A stretch of 64,000 nucleotides of DNA. It comes from Anaeromyxobacter sp. PSR-1. Its GTDB lineage: Bacteria; Myxococcota; Myxococcia; Myxococcales; Anaeromyxobacteraceae. The notes beneath the pieces are model-generated. The model was not told the origin of the DNA and did no database searches. It saw only the letters and a program-made list of their open reading frames with translations. Position 1 is the stretch's first letter. Every line of letters starts with the position of its first letter. The stretch is from the NCBI RefSeq assembly GCF_000964525.1, contig NZ_BAZG01000001.1:41438-105437 (forward strand), written 5' to 3'. Made by a program: the position numbers and the translations under genes. Positions 1 through 11,451 of the stretch are shown in pieces.

Positions 1-42
1 GGACACGGTCCGCCGCCAGTGTAGCCCGTGCGCCGCCCGAGG

Positions 43-1347
43 CTACTCCGGCGCCGGCCCGAAGGACCGCTCGAAGAGCGCGCGGATCGCCTCGAGCCCG
101 GCCGCGGAGAGCGCGCGGGTCCCGGCGCCGGCGAAGCGCGGGTGCGTGATGACCGGCGGCGCCTCGGTCGCCCAGCCCCGCCCGTCCCAGCGGAACCAGC
201 CGTCCCGCTCCTGGTCGAAGACGTGGACCGGCTTCCCCCAGTGGCGCGCCAGCTCGACCGCCCAGCCGGTGCCGCCCTGGGCCGTGTCGTCGGGGTTGAG
301 CGCGCCGACGGCGAACACCTCGCCCGCGGTGCCGACCTGGTGCCAGATGAGCTGGAGCACGCGCCGGTGCTCCGCCGGACCGGCCAGCGCGCGGGGCAGG
401 TGCGCCTTCAGGTAGGCCTCGCTGACGTCGCCGAGGCGCAGCTCCGCCTCGGTCAGCTCCGTGAGTCCGCGGGTCCGGGCCAGCGCCGGGCGGCCGGCGA
501 AGGTGAAGTTCACCTCCTGCACGCCCCAGCGCTCCGCGCAGGCGCCGAACGCCTCCTCCGCGCCGGCGGACCCGCCCGCGAGCAGCGTGAACGCCTCCGG
601 GCCGCGCGCGTCGCCGCCGTCCTCGTCCTCGCCGCCCGCGTAGCGCAGCGAGCCGCCCTCCACCACGAGCGGCAGGTCGGCCTCGTCCGAGCCGTCGAGA
701 TCCCGGAGCAGCCGCACCCGCGCGCCGCGCCCCTGCGGCACCAGGGACAGGATCACGTCCACCTGCTCGCCGCAGCGCTCCGGCGGCGCGGCAGGGTCGT
801 CCGGGTCGGCCTCGCACGGCGGGCGCCCCGGGGCGGACCGGGCGGTCATCCACAGCTCGGCGCCCGCGCGCGCCGCGCTCGCCTTCAGGCCGGCGAGCGT
901 CCCGGCGACGTCGGGCCGGGGCCCGGCCCAGGCGAAGCCGTCCACGAGGAGCGTCGCGGGGGTGCAGCCGAGGTGCGCCTGGAACGCGGCCAGCGCCTCG
1001 TCCAGCGTCCGGACGCCGAGGCCGCCGTCCATCGCCGACCAGATCAGCCGCTGGCGCGAGACCATCTCGTGGACGCCCCGGCGGTCGGCCAGGTCCACGC
1101 GATCGGCCAGCTCCTCGAAGAACGCGTCGTAGCGGGCCGAGACGTGCTCGACCGGCTGACCGAGCGCCACGTGCAGCACCGGGCGGCCGCGCAGGAGCGC
1201 GTCCAGCCCGAGCTGCACCAGGACGGCGGACTTGCCGACGCCGGCGGGCGCCACGATCACGCCGAGGCGACCCTTGCCGAGGCCGCCGCGGATCCTCCGG
1301 TCGAGGATCCGCAGCGGGCTCTGGAGGATCGCTTCCTGGCGGATCAT
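43..1347 (-). CDS. RecA/DnaB-fold P-loop ATPase, function unknown
   Basis: The 434-residue protein has a Walker A motif APAGVGKS at residues 33-40, preceded by a glycine-rich GGLGKGRLGV stretch. A hydrophobic beta strand ending in aspartate (ATLLVDGFAW) follows and looks like Walker B. This layout is typical of RecA/DnaB/KaiC-like ATPases that use ATP hydrolysis on nucleic acid or as a switch. No zinc finger or Lon-like domain is visible, so it is not RadA, and the last 200 residues match nothing I recognise. The ATG at 1347 lies 13 bases after the EF-G stop, so the two genes are probably co-transcribed. It could belong to the replicative-helicase-like group, but the substrate cannot be read from the sequence. 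Confidence 0.7.
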   Translation of the reverse strand: MIRQEAILQSPLRILDRRIRGGLGKGRLGVIVAPAGVGKSAVLVQLGLDALLRGRPVLHVALGQPVEHVSARYDAFFEELADRVDLADRRGVHEMVSRQRLIWSAMDGGLGVRTLDEALAAFQAHLGCTPATLLVDGFAWAGPRPDVAGTLAGLKASAARAGAELWMTARSAPGRPPCEADPDDPAAPPERCGEQVDVILSLVPQGRGARVRLLRDLDGSDEADLPLVVEGGSLRYAGGEDEDGGDARGPEAFTLLAGGSAGAEEAFGACAERWGVQEVNFTFAGRPALARTRGLTELTEAELRLGDVSEAYLKAHLPRALAGPAEHRRVLQLIWHQVGTAGEVFAVGALNPDDTAQGGTGWAVELARHWGKPVHVFDQERDGWFRWDGRGWATEAPPVITHPRFAGAGTRALSAAGLEAIRALFERSFGPAPE

Positions 1348-1360
1348 GGCTCCGGCATCG

Positions 1361-3445
<2,085 letters not shown>

Positions 3446-3779
3446 GTCTTACCTCCACCCGCGGGGGCGGACCGAGCTGCATGGGCGAATCGGTTGCGCG
3501 GCGTCGCTCGCCAGTCCCGCCGGCGGGGCGTGAGAGCCGCGTGTCTCGAACCCGTTTCGGCGCGCGTTTCATCCACGCGAGCCGGCCACGGATACGACGA
3601 AGCCCGCGCCGTCCACCCACATCCACGGCCGCGAGCGGCGCGCACCCTCGCACGAACCGGCGTCGAGATGCAAGCCGCCGCCCACGGCGCCGCCGCCGGC
3701 GACCGGAACCCTCCCCCGCGGCAGGCTTTTTCGGCCCGGCTCCCCCGGAAGCGGGGGCGCGCCTGCGGCCGTCCGTCCG
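3446..3779. other. 334-base gap upstream of fusA
   Basis: No convincing gene is visible here. It should hold the fusA promoter on the minus strand. Short open frames in this interval have no ribosome binding site and read as arginine-rich antisense protein. Confidence 0.5.
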
Positions 3780-3941
3780 CTACGACCGGTCGAACAGGTT
3801 GAGGACGAGCGACTTCCGCCCTCCCGACGCCTTCACGTTGGCCCAGCGGCGCCGCTCCCGGAGCTTGTGGACGACGATGAGGGTTCCGGCGGCGGCGACG
3901 ACGACGAGGGGGACGACGGTGGCGAACACGGCTGGGCTCAC
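3780..3941 (-). CDS. Small single-pass membrane protein, hypothetical
   Basis: A possible 53-residue protein starts with GTG (VSPAVFATVV). It has one hydrophobic helix over about residues 5-24, then a basic stretch HKLRERRRW and a polar tail ending NLFDRS. The organisation is that of a small inner-membrane protein with a cytoplasmic positive patch. No clear ribosome binding site precedes the GTG, and the frame stays open far upstream, so the start is a guess. Function unknown. Confidence 0.4.
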   Translation of the reverse strand: MSPAVFATVVPLVVVAAAGTLIVVHKLRERRRWANVKASGGRKSLVLNLFDRS

Positions 3942-4114
3942 GTGGCGGCGTTGAAGGTGGGGGCGCCCGCCCGGCCGGGCGGCGCTCCTGTGGCGCCGGG
4001 GCTCGGCCCTCCGAGACCCCCGCGCTCGCGCCACCTCTGGCACGGATCGACCGGCCTTGCACCACTCGGACGGGGGAGCGCTCGAGCCCGCGCTCGCAGC
4101 GGCGACCGCGGGGC

Positions 4115-5041
4115 TCAGGGGAGCAGCGTGCCGTCGTAGCAGAGGCGCGCGCGGGTGGCCGGGAAGTACCAGCCGATGGCGGCGCAGAGCTCGTCGCTCG
4201 CCGGGTCGTCGCCGGGCTGGACGGGGCTCGCGGTGGTGTTCAGGTAGTCGCAGCGCGTGGTGAGCCGCCCGCTCGCGAACGCCAGGAACGGCGCCGCGTC
4301 GCGGCGCGCGAAGCCCGGCGCGGACCAGTCGGCGCTCTCGAAGAGCGTGGTGGAACCGTCCGCGATCGAGGTCGCGACCGAGTGCTTGTACGTGCGCGTC
4401 GTCAGCGCCACGAAGCGCGCGCCGGCGGGGACGTCGCAGGTGGTCTCGGCCGTCGCCGAGCCGGAGGCCGGGATGCTGAACGAGGCCGCCACCGACACGT
4501 ACGGGCTCGCGAGCATCGTCGCCGTCCCGGCCGGCCAAGCCTCCGCGTCCAGCTCGACGTGCGCGGTGATCGGCTGGTCCGACGCGTTCACCCAGTGCAC
4601 GCGCAGGTAGCCCGCCTGGCCGGCGGGGATCCGGAGGCCGACCGCCTTGCCGCTGCCGTCGTCGGGCGGGAACGAGAACGAGGCGGTGCCGGACGACCCC
4701 ACGTACGCAGGCACGGGGCCGCTCGCGGGCGCCCACGCGCAGCCGGTGGACTGCGTTCCCGGCGCCTGGACGTTGTCCGGCGTGAGCATCATCGCGACGC
4801 TCGCCGCGACCGCGGGCAGGCGCGAGGTGAAGGACCGGACGACGAGGTCGTCCGCGTTCGGGGTGCGGAAGTACCAGCAGGACGCCAGCTCCTGCCCCGC
4901 GCCCACCACGAGGTCCGGGCTCCGGAGCTGGAAGGTGCGGGGAGGCGGCGGGGCCGCGCCGCCGGAGCCGCCGGAGCCGCCGCCGCACGCCACGGCGGCG
5001 AGGGCGGCGGCGAGCGAGAGCCATCGGGACGCGTGCCTCAC
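4115..5041 (-). CDS. Putative lipoprotein, hypothetical
   Basis: The 308-residue protein begins with a short basic stretch, a hydrophobic signal and a lipobox-like LAAVACGGG, then a Gly/Ser/Pro-rich linker (GGSGGSGGAAPPPP) typical of lipoproteins in this genome. The mature part is rich in beta-forming residues and has several scattered cysteines (SCWYFRTP, TGCAWAP, ETTCDVP, TRCDY, LCAAI), probably disulphide-bonded in the periplasm or at the surface. No catalytic motif was recognised. The plain monocistronic context gives no clue to its role. Confidence 0.7.
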   Translation of the reverse strand: MRHASRWLSLAAALAAVACGGGSGGSGGAAPPPPRTFQLRSPDLVVGAGQELASCWYFRTPNADDLVVRSFTSRLPAVAASVAMMLTPDNVQAPGTQSTGCAWAPASGPVPAYVGSSGTASFSFPPDDGSGKAVGLRIPAGQAGYLRVHWVNASDQPITAHVELDAEAWPAGTATMLASPYVSVAASFSIPASGSATAETTCDVPAGARFVALTTRTYKHSVATSIADGSTTLFESADWSAPGFARRDAAPFLAFASGRLTTRCDYLNTTASPVQPGDDPASDELCAAIGWYFPATRARLCYDGTLLP

Positions 5042-5158
5042 GTGGACCTCCCGTCCCGGTCAGCCGGTGGGACGCGACACGGTAGCCGAGGCCCTCGACC
5101 CGGCCCACCGGTCCGGGTGGGTCGGGGCGGGGAGACGGGCGACACCCGTCGATGCAGG

Positions 5159-6445
5159 TCAAGGGGCGGCGGCGTCGATGCACCGGCGGTCCCGCGCGTC
5201 CCGCCGGCGCGTGGGCGCGAGGCGGACGGCGAGCGCGGTGGCGGCGGCCAGGGCGCCGAGCGCGGCGACCCCCACCCAGCCCGCGTGCGCGAACACCTCG
5301 CTGGCGGCCGCGGCGCCGGCGGCCATGCCGAGGAACATCGCGCTCACCAGCACCGCGTTGAGGCGGCCGCGCGCGGCGGGATCCAGGCCGTAGACGACGC
5401 TCTGGTGTGCGATGAGGCTGGCCTGCACCCCGAGGTCGAAGACCACGGTCGCGACCACCAGCACCACCAGCGATCCCGGGAACAGCGCGATGGCCGCGAA
5501 GGACCCCACCCCCAGCGCCGCGCCGGCGCGGATCACCGGCTCGGGACCGCGCCGGTCGGCGGCCGCGCCCGCGAGCGGGGCGATGGCCGCCCCGGCAGCG
5601 CCGGCGAGGCCGAAGGCTCCGGCGGCCACGGGGCCGAGCCTGAACGGCGGCGCCGCGAGCGCCAGCGTCAGCGTGGACCAGAAGGCACCGAACGCGACGC
5701 TGAGGAACGCCTGCGCCAGCGCGGCGCGGCGCAGTGGAGCGAGGTCGCGCGCGAGCCGGACGATGGACGCGAGCAGCGCCCCGTACCGGGCGCGTGCCCC
5801 GGGGGGCATGGGCGGCAGCCTCAGCCCGACCGCGACGGACAGCGCCGCCACGGCGGCGGCGGCGCCCAGGTACACCGCCCGCCAGCCGACGTGCGCGCCG
5901 ACGACGCCGCTCACCACGCGCGAGAGCAGGATCCCGAGCAGGAGGCCGGTCATCACCGACCCTACCGTCCGCCCGCGTGACGCCGCCGGCGCGAGCGCCG
6001 CCGCGGCGGGCACGAGGTCCTGGGCCGCCGTCGCGACCAGGCCGATGGCGAGGCCGGCGACGGCGAGGAGCCCGGCGGATGGGGCGAGCGCGGCCCCGAG
6101 CAGCGCGACCGCGAGCGCCGCGAGCTTCGCGACGACCACGCGCCGGCGGTCGAGCCGGTCGCCGAGCGGCCCGAACAGGAGGATGCCGGCGGCGTAGCCG
6201 AGCTGCGTGAGCGTGGGCACCGCGCCGATGGCGGAGGACGATGCGCCGAGGTCGCGCGCCATCGTGTCGAGCAGCGGCTGGTTGTAGTAGAGGCTCGCCA
6301 CCGAGAGCCCGGCGCCGCCCGCGAGCAGCAGGAGGAGCGGCCTGGCGATCGGGGCCTCGGGCCGGGGGGAGGTCGCCCCAACCGGGTGGCCGGCGGGGGC
6401 GGCGAGGGCGGTGGGGGCCAGTTCGTGCGTCGTCATGGCGGGCAC
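5159..6445 (-). CDS. MFS transporter, drug-efflux type
   Basis: The 428-residue polytopic protein has about 12 hydrophobic helices. The first helix region reads SLYYNQPLLD, a hallmark of the MFS subgroup annotated as arabinose efflux or YnfM-like permeases. The signature loop between helices 2 and 3 is GPLGDRLDRRRV, matching the MFS G-x-L-x-D-R-x-x-R-R motif. It presumably exports a small molecule using the proton gradient across the inner membrane. A LysR regulator is divergent only 63 bases away, the usual arrangement for a regulated exporter. The substrate is unknown. Confidence 0.85.
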   Translation of the reverse strand: MPAMTTHELAPTALAAPAGHPVGATSPRPEAPIARPLLLLLAGGAGLSVASLYYNQPLLDTMARDLGASSSAIGAVPTLTQLGYAAGILLFGPLGDRLDRRRVVVAKLAALAVALLGAALAPSAGLLAVAGLAIGLVATAAQDLVPAAAALAPAASRGRTVGSVMTGLLLGILLSRVVSGVVGAHVGWRAVYLGAAAAVAALSVAVGLRLPPMPPGARARYGALLASIVRLARDLAPLRRAALAQAFLSVAFGAFWSTLTLALAAPPFRLGPVAAGAFGLAGAAGAAIAPLAGAAADRRGPEPVIRAGAALGVGSFAAIALFPGSLVVLVVATVVFDLGVQASLIAHQSVVYGLDPAARGRLNAVLVSAMFLGMAAGAAAASEVFAHAGWVGVAALGALAAATALAVRLAPTRRRDARDRRCIDAAAP

Positions 6446-6508
6446 GATGCGCCGTGCGGTGGCCCTGCGGTAGACGCGTGACCGGGAGATCCGTTATGCG
6501 TCGTACGT

Positions 6509-7441
6509 ATGAAGGCGACGACCGATCGTCTGGCCCTCGCCGAGACGTTCGTGCGCATCGTCGAGGCGGGGAGCCTCTCCGCCGCGGCGCGACAGCTCGG
6601 CACCTCCCAGCCCACCATCAGCCGGCGCCTGCACGCGCTCGAGGCCGCCCTCGGCGTCCGCCTGCTGCAGCGATCGACCCATGCCATCCACCTCACCGAG
6701 GCCGGGCAGAGGTACGCCGCCCGGGCCCGGGAGCTGGTCGGCGAGTGGCGCGCCTTCGAGGCGGAGCTGCGCGGCGACGGAGACGAGCCGGCGGGGCACC
6801 TCCGGGTGGTCGCGCCGCACGCGTTCGGGCAGCAGCAGCTCGTCGGCCCGGTGGTCGAGTACCTGCGCCGCTACCCTGCCCTGAGCGTCGAGTGGCGCCT
6901 GCACGACGGCCCGGTGCGGTTCGTGGAGGACGGCGTCGACTGCTGCGTCTCGGTGGACGCGCCGGAGGGCGACGCCATCGTGGTGCGGAAGATCCACGAG
7001 GTGCAGCGGATCGTGGTCGCTGCGCCGTCGCTCGTCCCGGGGCACGCCCCCTCGCGCCCCGCGGCCCTCGCCGCGCTGCCCTGGCTCGCGCTCGTGCCGT
7101 ACTACCGCAACACCGTCCGCCTCGAGGGCGCGCGCGGCGCGACCGCCGCCCTCCGGATCCGGCCGCGCTTCGTGACCGACAGCCTCTTCGCGCTCCGCCA
7201 GGCCGCGTGCAGCGGGCTCGGTGCCGCGCTCGCCTCGGACTGGATCCTCGCCGAGGACGTCGCCGCCGGCCGCCTCGTGCACCTCCTGCCCGGGTGGCGC
7301 GGGCCCACGCTGCCCGTCTACGTCGCGTATCCGAAGGCGCGGTTCTACCCGGCGAAGCTCCGCGCGTTCGTCGAGATCATGCGGACGGCGTTCACCGCGC
7401 AGGGCGCCGGGATCGGCGGCACGAGGTCCCAGCGCCGCTGA
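6509..7441 (+). CDS. LysR family transcriptional regulator
   Basis: The 310-residue protein has an N-terminal winged helix-turn-helix (residues about 10-65: FVRIVEAGSLSAAARQLG, then SQPTISRRLHALE) and a C-terminal substrate-binding-like effector domain, the standard LTTR layout. It is divergent from the MFS exporter at 6445 and probably controls it in response to the exported compound or a relative. The ATG at 6509 begins just where alignment with other LysR proteins would place it; GGGAG lies about 20 bases upstream, rather far, so translation initiation may be weak or the mRNA nearly leaderless. Confidence 0.9.
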   Translation: MKATTDRLALAETFVRIVEAGSLSAAARQLGTSQPTISRRLHALEAALGVRLLQRSTHAIHLTEAGQRYAARARELVGEWRAFEAELRGDGDEPAGHLRVVAPHAFGQQQLVGPVVEYLRRYPALSVEWRLHDGPVRFVEDGVDCCVSVDAPEGDAIVVRKIHEVQRIVVAAPSLVPGHAPSRPAALAALPWLALVPYYRNTVRLEGARGATAALRIRPRFVTDSLFALRQAACSGLGAALASDWILAEDVAAGRLVHLLPGWRGPTLPVYVAYPKARFYPAKLRAFVEIMRTAFTAQGAGIGGTRSQRR

Positions 7442-7507
7442 TGGCGCTGCCTGCGAGGCGGACCGCGGCACGCCCGTCCCGGCGCGCCGCGGCCGCCCCG
7501 CGCCCGC

Positions 7508-7966
7508 TCAGTTCCAGTTGTCGATCTTGAGGTCGTCCGGGGCCGGCCTGCCCTTCCCCGTCTCGGCGAGCTCCCGGAGGCTGAGCAGGAACGTCGCCCA
7601 CTTCATGGAGCAGTGGGCCGTGAACTCCGATGCCTCGCGCCAGCCCCGGTGCCCGAAGGCCACCAGGGTCTGGTCGCCGTCCCGGGACAGCCGGAACGCC
7701 ACCTCCGTCCCGATCCACTCCTGCGGCCCGCCCGTGCAGCGCCAGCGCACCTCGCGCTCCGGCTTCAGCTCCAGCACCTCGAACTCCGCCCCGCCGATCT
7801 CCGTCCCGTCCGGCTTGCGAAACATGAAGCGAACCGTCCCGCCGGGCGCGGAGCGCCCCGTCGTGTCCCGCGTCCACCAGCCCGCGAGCCCCTCCACCGT
7901 GGCCAGCGCCTCGTAGACCTTCGCCGCGGGGGCCCGGATCCCGAGCCTGTGAATGATGTCCGGCAT
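7508..7966 (-). CDS. SRPBCC (AHSA1-like) domain protein
   Basis: The 152-residue protein opens MPDIIHRLGIRAPAAKVYEAL and continues with GWWTRDTTG. The opening fits the START/AHSA1 helix-grip fold, in which a short beta strand is followed by PxxxVY-A/E and a W-W-T motif. It ends with the long C-terminal helix KWATFLLSLRELAETGKG. Such proteins bind hydrophobic ligands or act as Hsp90 co-chaperone relatives; the bacterial members are mostly uncharacterised. It is a single cytoplasmic domain of normal length. No operon partner is evident. Confidence 0.85.
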   Translation of the reverse strand: MPDIIHRLGIRAPAAKVYEALATVEGLAGWWTRDTTGRSAPGGTVRFMFRKPDGTEIGGAEFEVLELKPEREVRWRCTGGPQEWIGTEVAFRLSRDGDQTLVAFGHRGWREASEFTAHCSMKWATFLLSLRELAETGKGRPAPDDLKIDNWN

Positions 7967-8075
7967 GTCGTGCTCCTCCTCGCGCCGGGGACCTCGCCCC
8001 GCGCCTCGCCTTGTCTAGGCGGCGGGGCGCGAGGGAAGGGAGTGACAAGTGCGGCGCGATTCGGAGCGGCCCGGA

Positions 8076-9866
8076 TCAGTCGAGCTCGTCCCAGCTCGTC
8101 GGGATGGTCGCGTCCACGGTGCCGTCGCCGTTCGCGTCGAGCAGGAGCGTGATGGCGCCGCCGCTGCCCATGCGCGCGACGACGCTGGTCGCGTCGGTCG
8201 CCGTGACCTTCAGCTCGCCGGCGCCGGGCGGCGCCGGCTCGACGCCGGTGAGCGCGCCCGTCACGCTCACCGCCAGCGGCCCGGGCACGCCGGTCGCGGC
8301 GAGGGTCATCGCGTCGCCGGCGGAGGCCATGGTGTAGCCCGGCGCGTCGGACCAGGCGTTCCGCACCGTGAAGGCCGTGAGCCGCGTCTCGGTCGCGCCG
8401 GCCCCCTCGCCCTCCGACATGGCGAGCGCCACGCCCGGCTCCGCGGTGGACTGCTCGGTGACGCCGGCCGGGGTGGCGGTGCGCGCGAACCGCAGCGCGC
8501 CGGTGATGCGCGCCTCCCCGACGTCGTCCAGAAGCCCGATGTCCACGGTGGTGAACCGCGTCGCCACCGAGTAGCCGTCGGTGAGGGGATCCCCGGTCAC
8601 CTCGGTGAAGGTGAAGGTCACGCTGCCACCCAGCGTGACGGGGTCGCCCGCCTCGCCGGTGACGCAGCCGCCGAACGCCACCGTCGCCACGTGGCCGGCC
8701 GCCAGCGGGCCGGGCGTGATGGTGACGGTGTACCCGCCGGCGCTGCAGAGCGGGACCGGATGGCCGGCGGCCACGCCGAGGACCAGATCCAGGCCGACCG
8801 CCCCGACCTGCCGCGGGAGGTCGAGCGCGAACGCCGCGAGGCCCGCCACGTCCACGACGTTCGTGCCGTTGATGACGCCGCCTGCGCTCGGGTGGAGCAG
8901 GTCGTCCCAGTGGCACGCGTCGGTGTGATCCGGCTGCGTCGAGCCGCGGAGGTAGAGCTCCAGGCGCACGTCGCCCGGCTCGCCCGCGACCGTCATGTTC
9001 ACCATCGAGTTGTCGGACCGGACGCCCCCGGGGTCCACGCCGATGTCGGTGCAGAGCGGCTGCGCGAGGGACAGGAGGCCGACCCTCCCGTCGCCCGGGA
9101 CGTCGCCCGCGCGGTACAGGAGCCTCGAGCCCGGGTCGAACGAGATGATCTTGTCGTCCATCCGGATGACGCCGAGCGGCACCACGCGGCGGGTGAAGCC
9201 CAGCTGCGGATCCGGATCGTCGCGCACGTCGAAGCAGCCGAGCTGGTAGGGCAGGCTGCCGGTCGCGGTGAGCAGCGACGTTCCCGACGCCTGGTACACG
9301 AGCCCGTGGTGCACGCCGTCCGCCGAGGTGGCCGCGACCGCCGCCCGCCCGCGCAGCGTCCCGGGCTGCCCGTCGTTCGTGTCGAGCGCCAGCTCCAGCG
9401 TCGCCGCGACCGTGCGCGGAGGTCCCCGGACCACGTTCGAGAAGGCGAGGTTCAGGGAGCCGCCGAGCACCACGCCGTCGCCGGCGTGCACGCGGCAGCT
9501 GGTGAGGTCGATCCGGGCGGTGTCGCCCGCGGACCAGGCCCCGTCGCCCGAGCCGTCGGTCCACCGCAGCGACGCGCCGCCGCTCGCGCAGGCCTGCAGC
9601 GCCCGGGCCTCGCCGCTCCGCAGCGTGCCCCCGCCCAGCTCGACGAGCGCGGGCGTCAGGAGGTCCGTGACCGCCGGGAACGTGTCCACGACGCGCGAGG
9701 CCAGCCCGGCCGCGAACTCCATGTTCGCCGGGTTGAACGCGAAGCCGACGACGTCGCCGTCCCCGTCCCCGCCGCCGTCGCCACCGCCTCCCCCACTGCA
9801 GGCGACGACTCCCGCGGCAGCGATGGCGACCAGTCCCGCAACGATCCCGTGGAGCGCGCGCACCAT
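8076..9866 (-). CDS. Large putative lipoprotein, hypothetical
   Basis: The 596-residue protein starts MVRALHGIVAGLVAIAAAGV and then has a lipobox ending VVACSGG, followed by a low-complexity Gly/Asp linker (GGGGGDGGGDGDGDVV). I chose the ATG at 9866 because AGGAGGAG sits just upstream, although the frame is open further. The mature region is beta-rich with several cysteines and ends in a run of acidic residues with DANGDGTVDATIPTS, which resembles a calcium-binding dockerin/EF-like D-x-N-x-D-G loop. It is probably anchored to the outer membrane. Function unknown. Confidence 0.75.
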   Translation of the reverse strand: MVRALHGIVAGLVAIAAAGVVACSGGGGGDGGGDGDGDVVGFAFNPANMEFAAGLASRVVDTFPAVTDLLTPALVELGGGTLRSGEARALQACASGGASLRWTDGSGDGAWSAGDTARIDLTSCRVHAGDGVVLGGSLNLAFSNVVRGPPRTVAATLELALDTNDGQPGTLRGRAAVAATSADGVHHGLVYQASGTSLLTATGSLPYQLGCFDVRDDPDPQLGFTRRVVPLGVIRMDDKIISFDPGSRLLYRAGDVPGDGRVGLLSLAQPLCTDIGVDPGGVRSDNSMVNMTVAGEPGDVRLELYLRGSTQPDHTDACHWDDLLHPSAGGVINGTNVVDVAGLAAFALDLPRQVGAVGLDLVLGVAAGHPVPLCSAGGYTVTITPGPLAAGHVATVAFGGCVTGEAGDPVTLGGSVTFTFTEVTGDPLTDGYSVATRFTTVDIGLLDDVGEARITGALRFARTATPAGVTEQSTAEPGVALAMSEGEGAGATETRLTAFTVRNAWSDAPGYTMASAGDAMTLAATGVPGPLAVSVTGALTGVEPAPPGAGELKVTATDATSVVARMGSGGAITLLLDANGDGTVDATIPTSWDELD

Positions 9867-10047
9867 GGCCCTCCTCCTGCCCCCCGGCGCTGGGAGGATC
9901 GTGCGCCGCTGGCGCCCACCGGCCGCGGGGAGGACGGGGTCGGCCCTCGGCGCGGGACGGCGTGCCGCAGCCGCCATCCCCTCGGCTCGGCAGACCGGGG
10001 TTCCCCCGCGGGGAGGCGCTCCGCCCAGTGCGAGCCTCGATCGACCC

Positions 10048-11292
10048 TCAGCCGCGGTACGGGTCCTCCACGCCGATCGAGCCGTACACCGCCCGGCGCA
10101 GCGCGGCCGCCCTCGGGTCGTCGAGGTGCGTGCCCATCTTGTTCGGGACGTAGCCGAAGCCCATCCCTGCGTGCGGATCCGCGAACCCGAACGCCCCTCC
10201 CGCCCCCGGCGCCCCGAAGGCGCTCGGATGGGCCCAGGGGCTGCCGGCGCTCGGCCTCGCGAACCCGAGCGAGAACGGGATCTCGACCTTCAGGCACGCG
10301 TCGCGGAACCCGCGGGACGGCCGGACGGGCGGCGCCGCGAGCTGCCGCAGCGTCTCCTCGCGCAGCGCCAGCTCCGTGCCGCCCGACGCGAACGCACCGT
10401 AGACCCGCGCCATGCCGCGCGCGGTGCCGACGCCGCCGCCCGCGGGGATCTCGAGGTTGCGCGCGTAGACGCCGCGCGCGCACTGCTCCGGGAGCTCCGA
10501 CCCCTGCAGCGCGCGGCGCAGGCGGGACCGCGCGCTCAGGCCGGCGAGCGCGAGCAAGGGAGGCATGGTGAGGAGCATGCGCAGCATGGACCCGGACCGG
10601 ACCAGCGGCGCGAGCCTCGCGTCCGGGATGTCCTCGGGCAGCCGGATGTAGAAGTCCGCGCCCAGCGGCGCCGCCAGCTCCTCCTGGAAGAACCGGCCCA
10701 GCGTCCGGTGTGCGGGATCCACCCGGCGGAGCAGCTCGCCCTGGTAGAAGCCGACGGTGATCGCGTGGTACGCCTGCCGCGTCCCGGCGGGCCAGGCCGG
10801 CCGCTGGCGGGCGAGGACGGCGGCCAGCCGATCGGGATCCGCGACGAGGCCCCTCACCGGCCGCTCGTCGAGCGCGAACAGGCCGGCCTGGTGGGCGAGG
10901 AGCTGCCGGACGGTGATCTCCGCCTTCCCCGCCTGCGCGAACTCCGGCCAGTACGTGCTCACCCGCTCGTCGTAGTCGAGCAGCCCGCGGGAATGGGCGA
11001 GCGCGATCGCGAGGCTGGCCAGGCCCTTCGTGGCGGAGAAGACGAGCGCCATGGTGTCCTCGCGCCACGGCTCGCCCGTCGCCGCGTCGCGGACGCCGCC
11101 CCACAGGTCCACCACCTTCTCGCCGCGCAGGTAGACCGCGCAGGCGGCGCCGACCTCCCCGCGCCGCTCGAAGTTCTCCTCGAAGGCCCGCCGCACCGCC
11201 TCGAACCCCGGCCGGACGAGGCCGGCGACGCGCAGCTCCCGCGTCGGCGACCTGCCGTGCGCCCTCAGCGTCCCCGCGATCGACCCCGCCAT
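10048..11292 (-). CDS. Serine beta-lactamase-like hydrolase (class C / esterase EstB type)
   Basis: The protein of about 414 residues has the SxxK active-site motif SATK (S86, K89 from the chosen start), preceded by DTMALVF. A second region, QAYHAITVGFYQGELLRR, resembles the Y-x-N/Y-H-A loop of the family. The family covers class C beta-lactamases, D-aminopeptidases and carboxylesterases. Without a signal peptide this one is more likely a cytoplasmic esterase than a true beta-lactamase. The second ATG (11292) is preferred because GAGGAGG lies six bases before it; the ATG at 11310 would put that sequence inside the coding region. Confidence 0.85.
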   Translation of the reverse strand: MAGSIAGTLRAHGRSPTRELRVAGLVRPGFEAVRRAFEENFERRGEVGAACAVYLRGEKVVDLWGGVRDAATGEPWREDTMALVFSATKGLASLAIALAHSRGLLDYDERVSTYWPEFAQAGKAEITVRQLLAHQAGLFALDERPVRGLVADPDRLAAVLARQRPAWPAGTRQAYHAITVGFYQGELLRRVDPAHRTLGRFFQEELAAPLGADFYIRLPEDIPDARLAPLVRSGSMLRMLLTMPPLLALAGLSARSRLRRALQGSELPEQCARGVYARNLEIPAGGGVGTARGMARVYGAFASGGTELALREETLRQLAAPPVRPSRGFRDACLKVEIPFSLGFARPSAGSPWAHPSAFGAPGAGGAFGFADPHAGMGFGYVPNKMGTHLDDPRAAALRRAVYGSIGVEDPYRG

Positions 11293-11451
11293 GGCGCCCT
11301 CCTCGCGCATGGGTTCGCGGAGCCATTCCCCCGCGCCCGCTCCGGCGCGTCAATCGGGCCAAGGGTCACGGCCTCGAGGAGGAGCGGCGGCGTGACGCGC
11401 GGCGCCGCCCCGCCGCGGCGTGATGGGCCGCCTGCCGGGCGCGCGCTCCTG

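Noticed and set aside
6446..6508. LysR box between the MFS exporter and LysR genes
   Set aside because: A few short partial repeats (ACGTACGACGC) exist, but no convincing T-N11-A palindrome like the one at 28670.
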